Source of the DNA: Planctomycetota bacterium
GTDB taxonomy: Bacteria > Planctomycetota > Planctomycetia > Isosphaerales > Isosphaeraceae
Reading direction: 5' to 3'
NCBI GenBank assembly: GCA_021818605.1
Contig: JAKAUH010000883.1
Span: 1 to 6,624, forward strand
Length of the DNA stretch: 6,624 bases
Part shown: in pieces, positions 5,448-6,624 of the stretch
Layout: every line of letters starts with the position of its first letter
Numbering within the stretch: position 1 is the stretch's first letter
Made by a program: the position numbers and the translations under genes
Notes under the pieces: model-generated
What the model was told of the DNA's origin: nothing
Database searches by the model: none
What the model saw: only the letters and a program-made list of their open reading frames with translations

Positions 5448-6279
5448 CGAACTGCTGCTACCGCCGCGTTCTGACCGGCTGTTCCGGCTGTTCCGCTGGT
5501 ATGCCGGGCGGTACGTTGCGCGCCATTTCCGCGCGGTGCGGGTCGCACGCGACGGCGGAATGCCGGAGCTGCCCCGGCAGCCGGTGGTCGTTGTGCTGAA
5601 TCATCCGTCGTGGTGGGACCCCCTGGTCGGTCTGATCGCCAGCGGCCTGATGCCGGCCTGGCGCCGGCATTATGCCCCGATCGAGGCGATCGGGCTGGAT
5701 CAGTATCGTTTTCTCGGGCGGATCGGGTTCTTCGGGTTCGATGCGCGCGGCGTGGCCGGGCCGCGGCGGTTTCTGAGGACATCGCTGGCCGTGATGGCTC
5801 GGCCCGAGTCGGCGCTCTGGATCACGGCGCAGGGGCGGTTCGTCGACCCGCGCGAGCGACCGGTCGCGGTCCGGGCGGGGATTGGCTATCTGGCCCACCG
5901 GCTGGACGACGCGTCGATCCTGCCGATGGCGGTGGAGTATCCGTTCTGGGACGATCGTTGTCCCGAGGTGCTCGTACGGTTCGGCCGGCCTCTGGTCGTC
6001 GAGAAGGGACGCGGGCGCTCGGGTCGCGAGTGGTCGGCCCTCGTCGAGCGGGGTCTGGAGGAAACCGTCGACCGACTGGCCGCGGATGCGCTTGCGCGCG
6101 ATCCCGCGCGATTCTCGACTCTGATCCAGGGGACATCGGGCGTGGGCGGGATATATGATATGAGCCGGAGGGTTCGCGCCTGGCTCGGCGGACGGGCGTT
6201 CCGGCCCGAGCATGCCACGAGGCAGGCGGAGGATGCGGAAGCCGCCCGGAACCTGCCGCGAGAAGCGTCGAAATCATGA
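5425..6279 (+). CDS. PlsC-like lysophospholipid acyltransferase family protein
   Basis: This 284-residue protein belongs to the PlsC/LPLAT superfamily, which moves an acyl chain from acyl-CoA or acyl-ACP to a hydroxyl group at the membrane. The catalytic block I motif is NHPSWWD (residues 59-65), fitting NHxxxxD with the conserved histidine and aspartate. Block II corresponds to GFFGFDARG (101-109). Block III, usually a glutamate-glycine (EGT) motif, reads TAQGRF (134-139), so the glutamate is glutamine. Block IV resembles ILPMAVEY (165-172). No signal peptide is evident. A hydrophobic segment with VVVVLNHPSWW sits around block I. Overlap with the upstream desaturase and the ATGA overlap with the downstream glycosyltransferase place it in the carotenoid operon. 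The likely role is acylation of a glycosylated carotenoid, functionally like staphyloxanthin CrtO, which is an inference from context. Ordinary phospholipid synthesis is the alternative. Confidence 0.85.
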   Translation: MPNSPGRDELLLPPRSDRLFRLFRWYAGRYVARHFRAVRVARDGGMPELPRQPVVVVLNHPSWWDPLVGLIASGLMPAWRRHYAPIEAIGLDQYRFLGRIGFFGFDARGVAGPRRFLRTSLAVMARPESALWITAQGRFVDPRERPVAVRAGIGYLAHRLDDASILPMAVEYPFWDDRCPEVLVRFGRPLVVEKGRGRSGREWSALVERGLEETVDRLAADALARDPARFSTLIQGTSGVGGIYDMSRRVRAWLGGRAFRPEHATRQAEDAEAARNLPREASKS

Positions 6280-6624
6280 CGGTTTTTCTCTGTCTACTCG
6301 TGGTGTTGATGTTCGCCCTGATTCCGGCGCGGCTGGTGCGGGCGAACCTGCGGGCGTACCGGCCGCCGCCGGAACCGGTCCCGGATTCGGGCGAGGCGGC
6401 GCCTCGGGTCTCGGTGCTGATCCCGGCGCGGAACGAGGAATCCTCGATTGGCGTGGCGATTTCGGCGGTGCTGGCGAACTGGGGGGTGGAGCTGGAGGTG
6501 CTGGTGCTCGACGATCGCTCGGACGACGCCACGGCCGAGGTTGTCGGGTCGATCGCGCAGGCGGACGCGCGGGTGCGACTGATTCGCGGTCCCGAGCTGC
6601 CGCCGGGATGGTGCGGCAAGCAGC
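6276..6624 (+). CDS. Family 2 glycosyltransferase, CrtQ/HpnB-like (5' part only)
   Basis: The ATG overlaps the acyltransferase stop in an ATGA arrangement, indicating translational coupling. The frame is open to the window end, giving the first 116 residues. An N-terminal hydrophobic stretch (VFLCLLVVLMFALIPARL, residues 3-20) should anchor the protein in the membrane. After a proline-rich linker the GT-A domain begins with VSVLIPARNEE (45-55). The nucleotide-sugar-binding acidic motif follows in EVLVLDDRSDDAT (74-86), and then LPPGWCGK (108-115). The L-P-x-G-W-x-G-K signature is shared by GT2 enzymes such as staphyloxanthin CrtQ and hopanoid-associated HpnB. With carotenoid desaturases and an acyltransferase upstream, glycosylation of a carotenoid carboxylate or hydroxyl is the likeliest role (inference). 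The metal-binding and catalytic-base motifs lie beyond the window. Confidence 0.85.
   Translation, partial: MTVFLCLLVVLMFALIPARLVRANLRAYRPPPEPVPDSGEAAPRVSVLIPARNEESSIGVAISAVLANWGVELEVLVLDDRSDDATAEVVGSIAQADARVRLIRGPELPPGWCGKQ

Overview
The window looks like chromosomal DNA from a GC-rich planctomycete-like bacterium, possibly of the Isosphaeraceae/Gemmataceae type. This placement is an inference. It rests on the GC-rich coding sequence, the patchy use of Shine-Dalgarno sites, a CCACGAAAAACACGAAA-type inverted repeat of a kind I associate with Planctomycetes and Verrucomicrobia, and a carotenoid gene set resembling the C30 (squalene-derived) pathway known in Planctomycetes.

Layout. Positions 1-90 hold the 3' end of an unidentified gene. 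Positions 91-651 carry no convincing gene. They hold debris of small mobile or repetitive DNA: a GGGGACACCATA-type motif directly after the stop codon, then a cluster of hairpins with CTTYCAG-like apices. Positions 652-1194 encode a complete family I inorganic pyrophosphatase with all expected active-site residues. It converges on a 72-residue small protein on the minus strand (1274-1492), with a stem-loop between the two genes that could serve both. Positions 1493-2071 are a gene-poor divergent region with candidate promoters for both directions.

The rest of the window, 2072-6624, is a plus-strand carotenoid gene cluster. It contains two different CrtI/CrtN/CrtP-family FAD oxidoreductases (2072-3640 and 3855-5447), a PlsC-like acyltransferase (5425-6279) and the start of a family 2 glycosyltransferase (6276 to the window end). 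The last three genes are translationally packed: a 23-nt overlap, then a 4-nt ATGA overlap. The two desaturases are separated by 214 nt that contain a 106-nt near-perfect AT-rich inverted repeat.

Working together, the desaturases would dehydrogenate and possibly oxidise a linear polyene such as squalene or dehydrosqualene. The glycosyltransferase and acyltransferase would then attach and acylate a sugar, giving a staphyloxanthin-like glycosyl ester (inference). No polyene synthase gene lies in the window. Nothing here looks like a wholly new system. The most unusual items are the hairpin element inside the cluster, the hairpin cluster at 239-424, the unassigned 72-residue protein, and the non-canonical block III of the acyltransferase.
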